A stretch of DNA of 64,000 nucleotides from Albugo candida (taxonomy: Eukaryota; Oomycota; Peronosporomycetes; Albuginales; Albuginaceae). The position numbers and the translations under genes are program-made. Positions 35,073 through 46,457 of the stretch are shown one piece after another. The notes under the pieces are model-generated. The model searched no databases and was not told the DNA's origin. It worked only from the letters and a program-made list of their open reading frames with translations. Where the stretch lies: the NCBI GenBank assembly GCA_905220665.1, contig CAJNAR010000186.1, forward strand, positions 1 to 64,000. The letters are read 5' to 3'. Each line of letters starts with the position of its first letter. Position 1 is the first letter of the stretch.

Positions 35073-35176
35073 CCTAATTGCCAATCAAGACGCAATAACG
35101 GTGAAGGTTTTTAACTGTTATTGATCATACTACAGTTCGGTGAAGCTCCTAACATAATGTGACGCACCGCATAAAC
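35073..35176. promoter_or_regulatory. Compact bidirectional promoter region (RRP15-like / TPR-J gene)
   Basis: Only 104 bp separate two divergent ATG codons, so both promoters must overlap here or extend into the neighbouring 5' sequence. I see no clear TATA box. Confidence 0.5.
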
Positions 35177-38051
35177 ATGAATTCGGATCAGGCACATAAA
35201 CTGGTCGATTATTCGGACACCAGTTCGGAAGATGAAAAGCAAAGAATGACTGCGGACTCTTCATTATTCAAAAACGCGTGCTCTAGTACAACGTGGAGCT
35301 CACCGTTCATTACACGACAAAGTAGAAAATTGCATAGTGTAAGGAAAGCAACAACAAAAATGCGTTGGTTCCGTGATGGCACAACGCAACCTGCCACACC
35401 ACAGCCGAGTCGCATATTCCCCAATCTTGTTCGCGACCACATCAAAATAGGTATTCCCGGATCGAATCGCACTGAAGGACACCGACCAAGAAATAGCCGC
35501 ACTCTATTTCCGGTAACCGATTTCCGGTCACTACTTACTTGCACTGAACCACACGCAAACTCCCATCACCAGACTCCAATCACCCACCCACCCTCAGAAA
35601 CACATACATCTGAAGATATAAATTCAAACAGGTCGCTTTATACGCCTCAGCCGCCACAAACAAATGCAAACAAGAGTCCGTTTACGAGCGTACAAAAGCC
35701 AAATCATGCTCCCAACGCGCCAATAAAAGCGACTATCGAGTCCAAATGGAAGCAAGCTGCCTTCGCCATGAGATTGGAAGAAAGTGAATGCGAAAAGGAC
35801 CACGAAAGTGCAGTTAATGTGACCCATACCTGGGGCTTCACCACGCCCTGTAAGAGCACAAAAAAGCCATGGAAACTATCAAGCAGCACCCAAACAGCTC
35901 CACAGACGCCTTCAAAGGCGAAAAATAAGACGCAAAAGGTTTGTGAGGGCACAAAAAATGTGGAAACCTTAAAATCGGATTTTTGTGAATTTCATATTGA
36001 GAAACCGCAAATCGCTTCGCCTTTCATTTCCAAAGAAAAAAACAAATACACACCAATTGGAATTTCATCCAATCGAAAAAAAGCGTGCCGGCAGCGATAT
36101 CGCGAAATAGCGCTTTTGGAGCGGCAAAAACGACGCGAAGAATTCGATGCGAGTCAGCCGTTTTGGACTTCATTGAACTCACCTCATGTAAGCTGTGCCT
36201 CATCTCTCTGGCGAAAGGATGACAGCGTCTCTAAAGAGTGTGAAAATCCTCAAAGAAGGCCTCCCGACAGCACCCACCGTCAAAAAGAGGCTCAGACACT
36301 GCACGAGTACGACTGGTCCTTCTGGAAACATCTTGGAAACACTGCGTATTCCAGTGGTAATTACGAGGACGCTATTCGATACTATCGACAGAGCTTAGAA
36401 GCGTTAGAAAGTTCACTTGCGTTGGAACACTCAATGCATCAAAATCGCTCGCTGATGAAGAAAGAGAAAGGATCGTTACATGCAAATCTATCAGCATCGT
36501 TGATGATGACTTCATCACTTACGGAAGCAAGACATGAGATTTTATACGCAATCGCTGTGGATCCACTTCACCTGCGCTCTTATTTACGTTTGGCTCGAAT
36601 TCAAATCATGTTGGGATATTGTGAGGAAGCGAAGAAAACAGTGAGTAATATGAAGGCTTTGTTTTGGATCGGAAGAATCCAACAAGATGCTGGAGGATCA
36701 ATGATTATAGAGAATGAAACATCCATTGGGTCTGAGACAAAGCATCAGGAAGCCATCAATGAGATTGAAACATCCATTACAAAGTATCAGGAAGCCTGCG
36801 ATAAAGCACGTCAAAGTCAAGCACTTGGCTCATACGTTGAGGCACTTTGTTTCTGGGATCAATGTCTTCATATCGCGCCACAAGATCGTCAATCACTTAT
36901 CGAGAAAACGACTGTACTTCTTCACCTTCGACGATTTGAAGACGTATTTCGAGTGTGTGAAGAGCGTTTACAACAATCAAAAGTGTGCGCTTCTTTGAAC
37001 GATTTGCTTAACACTTTGAGGGAATCAGAGTTTCTTTGCAATGCGATCAAAATCCTTGGACGTGATCAAAGCATTCTGTGGGCAAAAGCATTGTGCTACA
37101 CAAATCGATCCGAAGACGCATTCAGAGTGTTGGACACAATTGAGATGTTGGCGCCATGTTGCACGAAGGTACTGGAATTGAAACGCGCATGGGTGCAATT
37201 GGAAAAGCTCAATGAGCAAGGGAATGTGGCGTTCCGTCGTCAAGCTTATGAATCCGCTATACATATTTATACAGATGCGATACGGACTGGCGACTCATTC
37301 CATCATGAAAAATTGGCAAGTGTTTATTCTAATCGCGCAGCTGCAGCCATGAGCTTGAAGCAATACGCAATTGGAGTCAGCGATTGTACTGAAGCATTAA
37401 AATTACACCCCAAGCATCTCCGAGCGCTCCTTCGTCGCGCTCGTTGCTACGTATATCTTGAAAAGTATCAACTCGCTATATCAGACTTTGATTCGATTCT
37501 TGCAAAATGGAGCTGGCAAGATGTGGCTTCTATTGGTACAAAAAGCGATTTAAACAATGAACGATTGGATGTAAAGAACAAGTTATATCAATGGGAACGA
37601 GAGAATAAAAACCAATCAGCGAACAAATCGACTCGAAATTCCAATCGATCGAATAAAAATCACTTTAATGGAAATTGGAGGAAGAATAAGAATACGAGAC
37701 GATTCTCACATTCAAATCAGTCTCGTGGCCGGAAAACGAGTGATCAGTGGTCGTTTCCTCAGGAAAATGGCTGGATTGGAGTGAGACGGTCTCATTATGA
37801 GATTTTAGGTGTGAGCAGAACGGCTTCCGTGGCGGACATTCGAAAGACTTATATGAAACTCGCGCTGCAATTCCATCCCGGTAGGAAGTTTGAAACGTCT
37901 TTGACCGTTGTGACTGATGTATTTTGTAGATAAAAGCAGTGACGCGAGTCATACGGAAGAATTCAAAGAAATGACAGCGGCGTATAATATCCTTTCGGAT
38001 AGGAATGCAAGGCAGCTGTACGATAACGATCTGGCAACGACTAGTTATTAA
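35177..38051 (+). CDS. TPR and J-domain co-chaperone, DNAJC7-like (941 aa, two exons)
   Basis: An Hsp70/Hsp90 co-chaperone by domain content. Residues 1-370 are low-complexity and hydrophilic. TPR helices occupy about 375-790 (WKHLGNTAYSSGNYEDAIRYY; NEQGNVAFRRQAYESAIHIY; LASVYSNRAAAAMSLKQYAI). A basic Asn/Arg/Ser linker follows, then a J domain at the C-terminus ([20 protein letters not shown]). A 49-nt intron (37881-37929) interrupts the J domain inside its essential HPD motif: the Asp codon is split across the junction. Exon 2 ends QLYDNDLATTSY. The start is the first ATG of the frame, at 35177. Confidence 0.88.
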
Positions 38052-38886
38052 ACGTCTGTATTATGTGAACTTGGTGCAGTCATTCCGTTTGATCCTTTTG
38101 AATGTACACTGAAAATTGATAAGTCGATTTAAGTCACTGTATCCGAAAGGAAGCGCTACTTTGACTTTTCTATAAGAAAGTTGAGGAGTTTCAATGAGGA
38201 GATCTGATGTCTCAATCAACAATTGTATTAATGACAATGCTTACACATAGTCTTCAGGTGGGGGCAGTAACGAGGGTGATGATTTATTATAGAAGATTAG
38301 AACTGTGACCAAGCGCCACCTTTTCGCTACATCCCAACCTTCTTGTGCTAGCGAAATAGCATTCAAGCGCAAACAAGCAGCAAGGTTAAGGCAAGTCATC
38401 GAAAGACAGAAGAATCGAGAAAAGTTTCACGCGTAATCTCTTTGAATGCGCCCTCTTCACGCAAAATTGGTCAGATTTCCTGCTGTTTTCCCGCACACAA
38501 TTGTTGACGTCAATGATAGGAATGTGAATGACAATTGAGATCAATTAGATGTAGTAAAGTACAACGAGTAAAAACAAGAGTTTAAGTCTATTTAGAAGAT
38601 TTGATGACAAAAGCATTTGGTTCCAGCCTCGACGGTTTTGATATGAAGTAGACGACGACTCAAACAGCCGGCAACGACGCATTGCGCCAATCCACACACC
38701 ATCGCGCGTCTTTGCTATATCCCCAAAGTGCATACGGAACGATTGCGAAAGAATTGTTGCGTATAACATTTTTCTGCATACCCCTTGGGCTAAGAATACT
38801 TGCTCTCTTGGTTGGCATATCAGTTTCTCCGTTTACAGAAAGATGCTGCCAAAAAGCTAATATCCCAATTCCGAAGTGAAGCATTA
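38052..38886. other. Gene-poor stretch with an unexplained minus-strand ORF (38660-38884)
   Basis: The minus-strand frame 38884-38660 reads MQKNVIRNNSFAIVPYALWG and then YSKDARWCVDWRNASLPAV. Its composition looks coding, but I cannot assign a family. It directly abuts the left end of the MULE element and may be part of another repeat. A second short plus-strand frame near 38300-38435 (FKRKQAARLRQVIERQKNRE) has a coding look but no start. Confidence 0.35.
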
Positions 38887-40953
38887 AAGGGTGTGGCTAT
38901 TGCCACAGACAAAACATCTCTGATTGGCTATGTAAGCTAAAGTGATCGATCGATAGGGTGGCTCTATTACTCCTACGTAAGAAACGTACATATTTCCACA
39001 TTTCCCCATTTCCTCGCTTCCGTCCCTAATACGCGGCAACATTCAACGAGTTGCGCAATAATAGCGGCTTTCAAGCAAAACATTGATTCAGAATACACGG
39101 AAGAATCCGATGTCAATGTTCAGAACACATCGCTGCAGTCACCAACCTGACTTGTTGGAGCTGGATATAATTCCCCCAAACCGTGGAAATGCATTGAAAT
39201 GGACTCGGTACCACCCAAGGCTATGGGAAAGTGACAAAAATCATCCTAGAAATAGCGTAATGGACGCTATACGGCTCACTACAAATGCGACCGAGGAGGA
39301 TTTAACAGCAATCGGCTTGGTCTAACGGAAGAAACTGGAACACGAAAGACCTTGAAGGTACTCGCCGATTGTCCATTTCGATCAAAAGCCAGATAGGATG
39401 ACCTGCATTGGACTTTCCGCGTGGTTGAAGCGGATCAGAGCCATATTCCACTCACGTTCACAAGAGCCCATCTTGCCCATCTCAGAATCGAATCAGAAAT
39501 GGAAATGACAATAGTTGGATTGCACGATGCTGGGATCCCAACAAGAAAAATTTATACGTGTTTGCGAAATGATCATGGACTTGTTTTGCCTAAAAGAAAC
39601 TGAACAACGTCCGCCAAGCCGCAATTATCAGAACGTTTACATCGATAAATGTCCTTGTACAGAAATTTTGCAAATTGCAATTTGATGTTAAAGCAATAGT
39701 GAGCGATGATGACGGCAAAATTTCCCACCTTTAGTTTGCCCATACAAAATCTAAAAGGATGGCTCGGAATCACAATGACACTTTTCTAGTGGATGCAACA
39801 TACAAGACAAATGATTTGAAGCTATCGTTGTTGCATCTCGTCGAGCGCTAGTCAACGTATAGAACATTTTCCGTCGCATTTTTTTTCATGACAAACGAAA
39901 GTCAATCCTCATACTCCTCAGAAATCAAATTCTTTCGATCGATCTTTCGGAACGATGCTCCGCCGAAAGTTTTAGTCATTGATCGCGTGGTGGCGCTAAT
40001 CTCAGGAATTCAAGAACACTTCCTAGCTTCCCAAATTTTCTTGTGTGTATGGTATATTGGAAAAAACATAGTGAAAAAGAGGAATGGATAAACTTCATGG
40101 AGGAATGGAGGGCAATCATATGGAAGCTTTTCGAATTGCATGTGGACAGTGCAATCATCAAATACATTGTCAAAACATTAATTCCTTACGAAGGAATCTT
40201 GTTACTGCTGGACTGATCGTATGATGCATACCGTTCATACTGCAACCTCTACATGCCAACTGGCATAAAGAATCTTTTTTACGTGCTGCGAAAGCTTATA
40301 TCTAAAAGCTATATATAATAATCTTGAAGAGCACGATGTGTCCCGCCAGCGTCAGTATGCAACAGTGCACAGTCAACGCTGCAAAGAATGATTTATCACG
40401 ATGTCGATTTGAATATTTCTCATTTTGCACTGGATAAATGTACGGACAGTTGTAAGTTTTCCGCAAGCTACAAAGAAAGGGCGAGGACGTATGCTCTGGA
40501 GTATTTCTCACCGTCTGTGGTCTTCCCTGTAAGCACAAACTGCGTCAATACCTGCGTTAAAAGCAATTCTAGCATATGAGCGAAATCCATCCACATTGGC
40601 ATTTGGCAAAGCCCCAACAAGTCTTCTTCTGTAAAAGAGCCTTGCCAGACCATCAGCAGGCTACGACACCCGACGAACTTCAGAAACTCTCGCAACAAAT
40701 TCCAGAAACTTTACAAGAGCCAGTAATTGGGCGCCGGGAAGGGGAGATCGCGCCAACAAAATATTGACGCGACGCAATTTATCTGTGTTGAAATGTGGAA
40801 CTCACCGGAAGACTCAAATAACGTTTGTGCATAGCTTGTGCTGAAGAAAGGCACAAATTTTATACGTTGAAGCAGTAATATTGCCACCATATCGACCAAT
40901 CATATTGATGTCACACAAAATAGCCAATCAGAGGTGGCAATAGTCGCACCTTA
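38887..40953 (+). mobile_element. Degenerate MULE-type DNA transposon with imperfect terminal inverted repeats (about 2.07 kb)
   Basis: The left end (aaggg.gtggctattgccac at 38887-38906, ctctgattggctat at 38918-38931) is repeated in inverted orientation at the right end (atagccaatcagag at 40920-40933, gtggcaatagtcgcacctt at 40934-40952). Between them lies a broken MULE transposase gene. The left repeat has an 11-bp insertion relative to the right. No convincing target-site duplication was found. Confidence 0.75.
39083..40767 (+). pseudogene. MULE transposase pseudogene
   Basis: Fragments in different frames line up in the order expected for a MULE transposase. They are IVGLHDAGIPTRKIYTCLRN (39421-39603), LVDATYKTND with the first catalytic Asp near 39790, FFRSIFRNDAPPKVLVIDR (39888-40091, second Asp), the cWxIxKNI segment near 40050, EEWINFMEEW near 40080, a TCWTDR-like block near 40210, and LNISHFALDKCTDSCKFSAS (40388-40579). 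Stops and frameshifts separate them, so the gene is dead. The assignment rests on motif order. Confidence 0.75.
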
Positions 40954-42088
40954 TATTATAACAACACAATCAAATGCGTTTTTTGAAGGTGGTTCTTGTT
41001 AGGGGAAAGAGGAAGAAGGACAAAAGTAGAACTGATTATGGTTACCTTTTCTTGCTTATTGGCCGTGTGCTCTCACAACCAGCCATGCTAACTTAATCTA
41101 TGCACGTCTGAGAGTAGGCTAATGACACCGGTTTCTTACAACGGTCCACTCGAATAGCTTTTATCATTTCTTTCACTCCACTATCAAAATCCCACGGCTC
41201 CTTCTTATTATCACATCATTCATATGAAAAAGAAACATACGCTGTTGCCAGGATCTTAGATTTCCTTGTACGTAAGCTCTCAATTCTTATGCTTTGATGC
41301 AAAGCTAACACGCTCAAATTATGAAAAATGAAAGAAGGAGGACTTACCGCTGTCGACCATAAGCGTTTACTCTTTCCTTAAGGAGCATATTTAATAGGCT
41401 TATTATACAGTCTCATGATACAGTTGACCCAATAACAGAATTTTCTGAAAGTTACCACTCCGGTAAATTTCAATCATCTGTCAAGTATATAACGCTTGTA
41501 ATATAGATGTTAATTGGATATTATAACTCAGAATGGTACCAATGAAGGCTTGTGGCTATAATCAATTTATTAATCAATGATGCCTACAAAAAGTTGAGGT
41601 TTGGACAAGAAAGAAGAATTGTGAAAAGTGTGCAAGAAAGAAAGAGTCACTAAATAGCTCAATTTAATAGGCAATCCTATGATAGATTTCATGACAGAAT
41701 ATCGCCATTTGTACTCGATGAAGTGCAACACATATACGCACGAGATGAAGAGACATCAGCGCGGTATTCTGAGCATATATTAAGCAAGTTTCGAAGATCT
41801 TTTAGCAAAATAAAGTAAATAGGAACCAGTACAGCAGTTTCAGTTGCTACCTTGCCTTCTGCTTACAGATGTTTATGCGTAATACGTCGTAGTTGAAGAG
41901 GTCGTTTGGACGCCAAATGCTACGAAGTTAGGGTAGCAATGACCTCGTTATGATTGGAATATGACCGCGGGACTATAGTACGAATATAAAATTAGAGGCC
42001 CTTACCATAGACATTGAACAAAAAACGTCAATTTGCTTTACATGTTTTGCAGATTGCATAACATGTGTCTTCAGGCTTGTATATATCC
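40954..42088. other. AT-rich intergenic, nothing recognised
   Basis: About 1.1 kb between the MULE right end and tRNA-Glu, AT-rich with many stops in all frames. No gene or structured repeat seen. Confidence 0.6.
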
Positions 42089-42161
42089 TCCCAAATAGTC
42101 TAGGCGGTTAGGATACGTGGCTTTCACCCACGCGACCCGGGTTCGAGTCCCGGTTTGGGAA
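42089..42161 (+). tRNA. tRNA-Glu (anticodon TTC)
   Basis: A 73-nt cloverleaf: acceptor TCCCAAA/TTTGGGA, anticodon stem CGTGG/CCACG with loop CTTTCAC, T arm CCGGG-TTCGAGT-CCCGG, discriminator A. No intron. The A-box and B-box regions are normal. Confidence 0.95.
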
Positions 42162-42904
42162 ATTATCAACGCGAGATACATTTTAGATCCTTCAGCTAGT
42201 GACATGGATGCACTCTTGTATGAGAAGCCTGGCATCTGCATCGCAGTAGTGGCAGTAGTGATACTGAAAATAATACCACATTCGACATGACAGGTGAGAC
42301 ATAATTGCGTGAATGCAGTGCAATAAAGCGCACTTAAGTTGCTTCGATACTAAATTGCAATACTGCAGTATTCATGCACCTGTTCAGTTTTGGTAGAATC
42401 GCACGCGTTGCGTCTTCACATTACTTTTCTAATAATACTAATTTGATTGGTTTCATGTCGGTACACTAACAAAATTGACACATGACATAAATTTTCTCAA
42501 AAGCCTGTCTTGATTTCTAACATACGTATAGAAGCCACTTCCCTATACTCATTTGCTGAGGTCCGAACGTGACACTTCTGCATATGAAGTAGCGACTCAA
42601 TGAAAAAATGAGCGATCGTGGCTCCGTCGTACGATCGCTACACAGGTGACGTGATGCTCTACCTCAACTTCGGTTTATATATGGTCAATATCTCTGACCA
42701 ATTGATATACAACAAAAATTGTTGTTGTAATGCCATACACGATCTAAATGGCTATGCCGGATTTTGGCCTGCTGAGTGCTTACTCAAGTTTTACACTTTG
42801 ATTGAACAAAACGCGAAAAACGACGAATCAAAATCACAATTCAAAATGATTTTTTACAGTTGTTGCGTGCACATCCACTACCTTTCATAGCCCAAATAAG
42901 GGCC
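42162..42904. other. Intergenic with a doubtful short ORF (42651-42890, plus strand)
   Basis: The short frame begins MLYLNFGLYMVN and has no recognised similarity. Nothing else was seen between tRNA-Glu and the 3' end of the MFS gene. Confidence 0.35.
42181..42184 (+). terminator. RNA polymerase III terminator of tRNA-Glu
   Basis: A TTTT run lies 19 nt after the tRNA end. Confidence 0.55.
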
Positions 42905-44263
42905 TCAAAAGTTTGATGAATGAATGTCGTCATTCAACATGTCTTTTTCCGACTCTACAAGCTTATTGTACCACCACAGCATGAGTATACTGATGAGACA
43001 TAGAGCGACATTGATCCAGAACACGGGTGTCAATGTTGTCATTGCAGCGGGAAGTAGTGGAAGGATAATTCGAGAAACTGAAGCCGCTGAGCCCAAGAGT
43101 CCCATTAAAGTCCCTTGTGGTCTTCCACCAAGAAGCTTGGAAAAAGCCGCGACGACAACTGCAGTCGTAATGGGACACCCAATGCTCCAAATAAATAGTT
43201 CCGCAACAAACAATCGGACGAAGGAAAGACTCGCTGGGGCAATCACCAGAAATATATTTCCAACGGCCAAAATTCCAAATCCGATTTGCACCCAATTTAC
43301 ATCGGAAATTGAATGACGAAATCGCTCAATGGTGAAATATGTAATTAATCCCAAAATGCCCAGATAGAATTGAAAATTGGACGCTCGTATAACCGCTTCT
43401 GTGCTTTCGGGATCCTTACCGGTCGCTTGCAAAAAAAGCGGAATGTTAACTGTTTCGAAAACAGACAGAATTCCACGCGCATTAAAATTAAGAAAAATAA
43501 ACACACACGCGCCAAGAAACACATTTCGATCGGAAAGACGACTTGGATCATCTAGCGGATTTCGCATATTGTTCGGTGATTCCAACGGTCCATCTCGCAG
43601 TGATACCGACTCGTCATACACGAAAATCATTAAGAAAATTGCGAGCACATTGAAGAGCACGAGGATCATTCCGGGTGATGTAAATTTACTGAAATGAATA
43701 CCCATATAAGTCACGTCGATTGAAGCCACTAGACTTCCTAATCCTGGTGTGAGTGCATATCCTAGAAAAACGACCATTGCGAGGATCGTGAGGTATTTGA
43801 GTCGCTGGTTGACAGTAGTTAATGAGGCAACATCAGCTCGACAAACACTGCGATTTCCAGCACCAAATCCGACAATAAACCGACTGGTTGCAAGCAGCAT
43901 TTTACTATCGAAAACGTGTTTATCAGCAAGGAGATAACAGATATTTCCAATTAAACAAATAACTGAAGACACAATGTAAACGGTTCGGAAGGAATAGCGG
44001 TCACACATCCATCCAAAAACCGTCGATGAAATGAGTCTTCCGACTGAAAACACAGAAGTCAAAATCCCCATGAACGCTAAACTTCCTCCTAGCGATTTGC
44101 TATACAGAAAGAGTGTGGCTAATACCACGCCACGTGATGACTCTGCATTGAACTCTACAAAATTGATAAGAATCATTCGTGTGTACCATTGGTACTTTCG
44201 ACGGTCATTTGGATCGGTAAGGTACTCTTTCTGAAGCAAAGGCTTTGTCTCTGGGAGGCTCAT
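42905..44263 (-). CDS. Major facilitator superfamily transporter, CLN7/MFSD8-like (452 aa)
   Basis: A twelve-helix transporter. The first half carries [20 protein letters not shown], the MFS loop-2/3 signature, and [20 protein letters not shown], similar to the R..GxGAG motif in CLN7-type lysosomal transporters. The N-terminal ETKPLL resembles an acidic dileucine sorting signal. The start is the ATG at 44263. The reading frame stays open upstream into the DNAJC3 gene, but this comes from a frameshift there and is not evidence of a fusion protein. The substrate is unknown. Confidence 0.83.
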   Translation of the reverse strand: MSLPETKPLLQKEYLTDPNDRRKYQWYTRMILINFVEFNAESSRGVVLATLFLYSKSLGGSLAFMGILTSVFSVGRLISSTVFGWMCDRYSFRTVYIVSSVICLIGNICYLLADKHVFDSKMLLATSRFIVGFGAGNRSVCRADVASLTTVNQRLKYLTILAMVVFLGYALTPGLGSLVASIDVTYMGIHFSKFTSPGMILVLFNVLAIFLMIFVYDESVSLRDGPLESPNNMRNPLDDPSRLSDRNVFLGACVFIFLNFNARGILSVFETVNIPLFLQATGKDPESTEAVIRASNFQFYLGILGLITYFTIERFRHSISDVNWVQIGFGILAVGNIFLVIAPASLSFVRLFVAELFIWSIGCPITTAVVVAAFSKLLGGRPQGTLMGLLGSAASVSRIILPLLPAAMTTLTPVFWINVALCLISILMLWWYNKLVESEKDMLNDDIHSSNF

Positions 44264-44399
44264 TGGATGTTGTGCGCGACCACCACAAGGTGCGGTTGTT
44301 AGTTTCACGCATCCGAATGGACGGTGATAGATTAAGTGCGCTTTTATTGTGATACAATAAAGAAGGGAAAAAGCGCTGTTTGTTAACAGTGTGTATGTA

Positions 44400-46294
44400 T
44401 CAATTGAATGTGAAATGAAAGGTTTGTCCGCCTTGTTGAAAAACGTGTGAGCCTCCGAAAGGATTGCCTCTACCGAACGGATGGTGCTGTTCTTGTTGGT
44501 TGCCGGTGACGTCTTCTCCACGATCGTACGCTCACGTTTCTCTTCATCGGAGAGAATTTCATACGCTTCCGCAATAAGTTGAAATTTTTTGTTGATGGTT
44601 TCATGCTCTTCTTCGGTCTTATCGTTGTGCTTGTCGGGATGCCATTCCAAAGCTTGTTTACGATACGCTTTCTTGATCTCTTTTTGAGAAGCTGTGCGCG
44701 ATACGCCAAGGATCAGATAGTAGTTCTTGGTTTTGCTTTGTTTGAGGGCTACTTGTGCACGCTGCAGTATCTGCTCGTATTCCTGGTTACCTTCTTCGAG
44801 TTCCACGGCTTTGGTTGCGTGACGAACTGCTTCTTCAAAATCTTCGGATTCCATTGCGATCTCACTCAATCGGACGTATAGAAGAGGTATACGCTCGTCG
44901 CGTTTGAATATTTCATCACAGGCACTTTTGGCGGCTTTGAGGTTTTGTCGCTTAAGTTCGCAAGTGCATAGCTTGAGGTACAAATCGGTATTCAATTTGA
45001 CGTGATCAGGGTCCAAGTCAATTGCCGCAGTTAAAGACTCGATGGCTTCGTCATAGACTTTTTCTTCCATTGAGCTGTCGGCATTCTTGATAAACTTGAG
45101 CAATTTCTTCAACTAGAAAAATGATACGTTCATACGTTGTGATGCGCGTATAAAGGAGAGCGAATGCGTAAACGCACCTTCCTAAACAGTTTTTTCAACC
45201 CCTTATGTTCGGGATCCGAATGTAAACCTTTACGAAAATGCGAAAGTGCGGCTTCGAAGGACTGCTCATCGCCAATCTACAAAAGATGTTAGCACTGAGA
45301 AGTTATAACGGTTTGTATGAGAGCGCACCAGATACAACACTTCGCCACGTAGCTGCAGAGCTGCTAAATTCGATGCATCTCGCTTGAGTACAGACCCAAG
45401 ATCCGCGACTGCGTCGTATAGATTGTTTAATGAGATGCTAGATGGTGTGTGAGAATCATTTCGGTAAAATAATGAAATTATCAGACCTCAATTGTGCCCG
45501 TTCCATCAAGAGCGTGTTACTTGACACCGTTGGATCATCCAAAATCTCACTCAAATAGTTGTAAGCCGACTGATAGTCGCCCCGACTCTAAGAACACGCA
45601 CATAAGCATGCTATTGACCTTTAGAATTGTATACCTGTGCGCGCTCAGCTTGATCAATATTGTCGACGCATCGAACGCTTTTCTGATGCGATTCTTTCGC
45701 CGCTTCGTCATCTGGTGATAGTTGCATCAAGCGTTCAAACTCCTGAACGGCATCGGAGCACTGTCCAAGGATAAAATACAGTTTTCCGCGTTGATTGACT
45801 CCCTACAAATAATTCAAGATTGAGATAGGTAGAGCCTAATCATATGTAGAGCACACAGACCTGCTTGAATTCTGGATTTACTTTCAAGGCCAAAGTCAGG
45901 TCGTTCAAGGCCGAATTATATTTTCTTTGACTCAAATACGCTCGATATCGCTGATTGGATCATCAAAAATCAGGATAGGATGAAAATGTATGTGACGCAT
46001 ACTTTAAAGTAATTTCGTTCGTTTTTAGGTTCCAATTCAATCAATTTAGAGATTAAGTCGATAGCCTACATAAATACGTCAAATTCAGCTTTTCACCGTC
46101 CAATTTCTTACCTTATCGTGTGAGCCATCAGCAAAAGCGTTTTCTGCTGCAATTCGTAGTTTCGAAATATCCTGCTGCGACCCCTCCACACACTTTTATC
46201 GAGAGTGAGACCTAAAAGAGTGAGTTTAAACCACAAGCTCACTTACTTTTTGGGCGGAGCAGAACACTCCGGCAGCAATCACAAGTCGTAACAT
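44400..46294 (-). CDS. DNAJC3: DNAJC3/P58IPK-like ER co-chaperone (about 490 aa, nine exons, apparent frameshift)
   Basis: A TPR co-chaperone of the ER Hsp70. The exons are 46294-46247, 46192-46112, 46065-46003, 45950-45861, 45802-45635, 45587-45487, 45437-45329, 45276-45178 and 45112-44400, with introns of 46-65 nt. Exon 1 encodes a signal-peptide-like start ([14 protein letters not shown]). The middle holds TPR repeats. The J domain ([20 protein letters not shown], with HPD) lies in exon 9. Near 44526 one base appears to be missing: the other frame continues at once with the expected Gly/Phe-rich ending ([12 protein letters not shown] ... FHFTFN) and stops at 44402-44400. This is either a sequencing or assembly error, or a real mutation. 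Confidence 0.85.
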
Positions 46295-46457
46295 TTTTCC
46301 AGGTGGACGATAATTTTCAATTTGACACAAGCGAACGAGGCCCAAACCGGCTCTTTGAGGCGCTCCACTCAAATAAGACACGTGTCATAAATGTCAGCAA
46401 TATAAGATAATATTTTGATTATCTTTTTGTATTATATTATACCATAACGCAATAGAT

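Noticed and set aside
42905..45112. Single 735-codon DnaJ-MFS fusion protein
   Set aside because: The fusion frame depends on one missing base. The alternative phase gives the expected DNAJC3 ending and stop, and the MFS part has its own ATG and complete topology.
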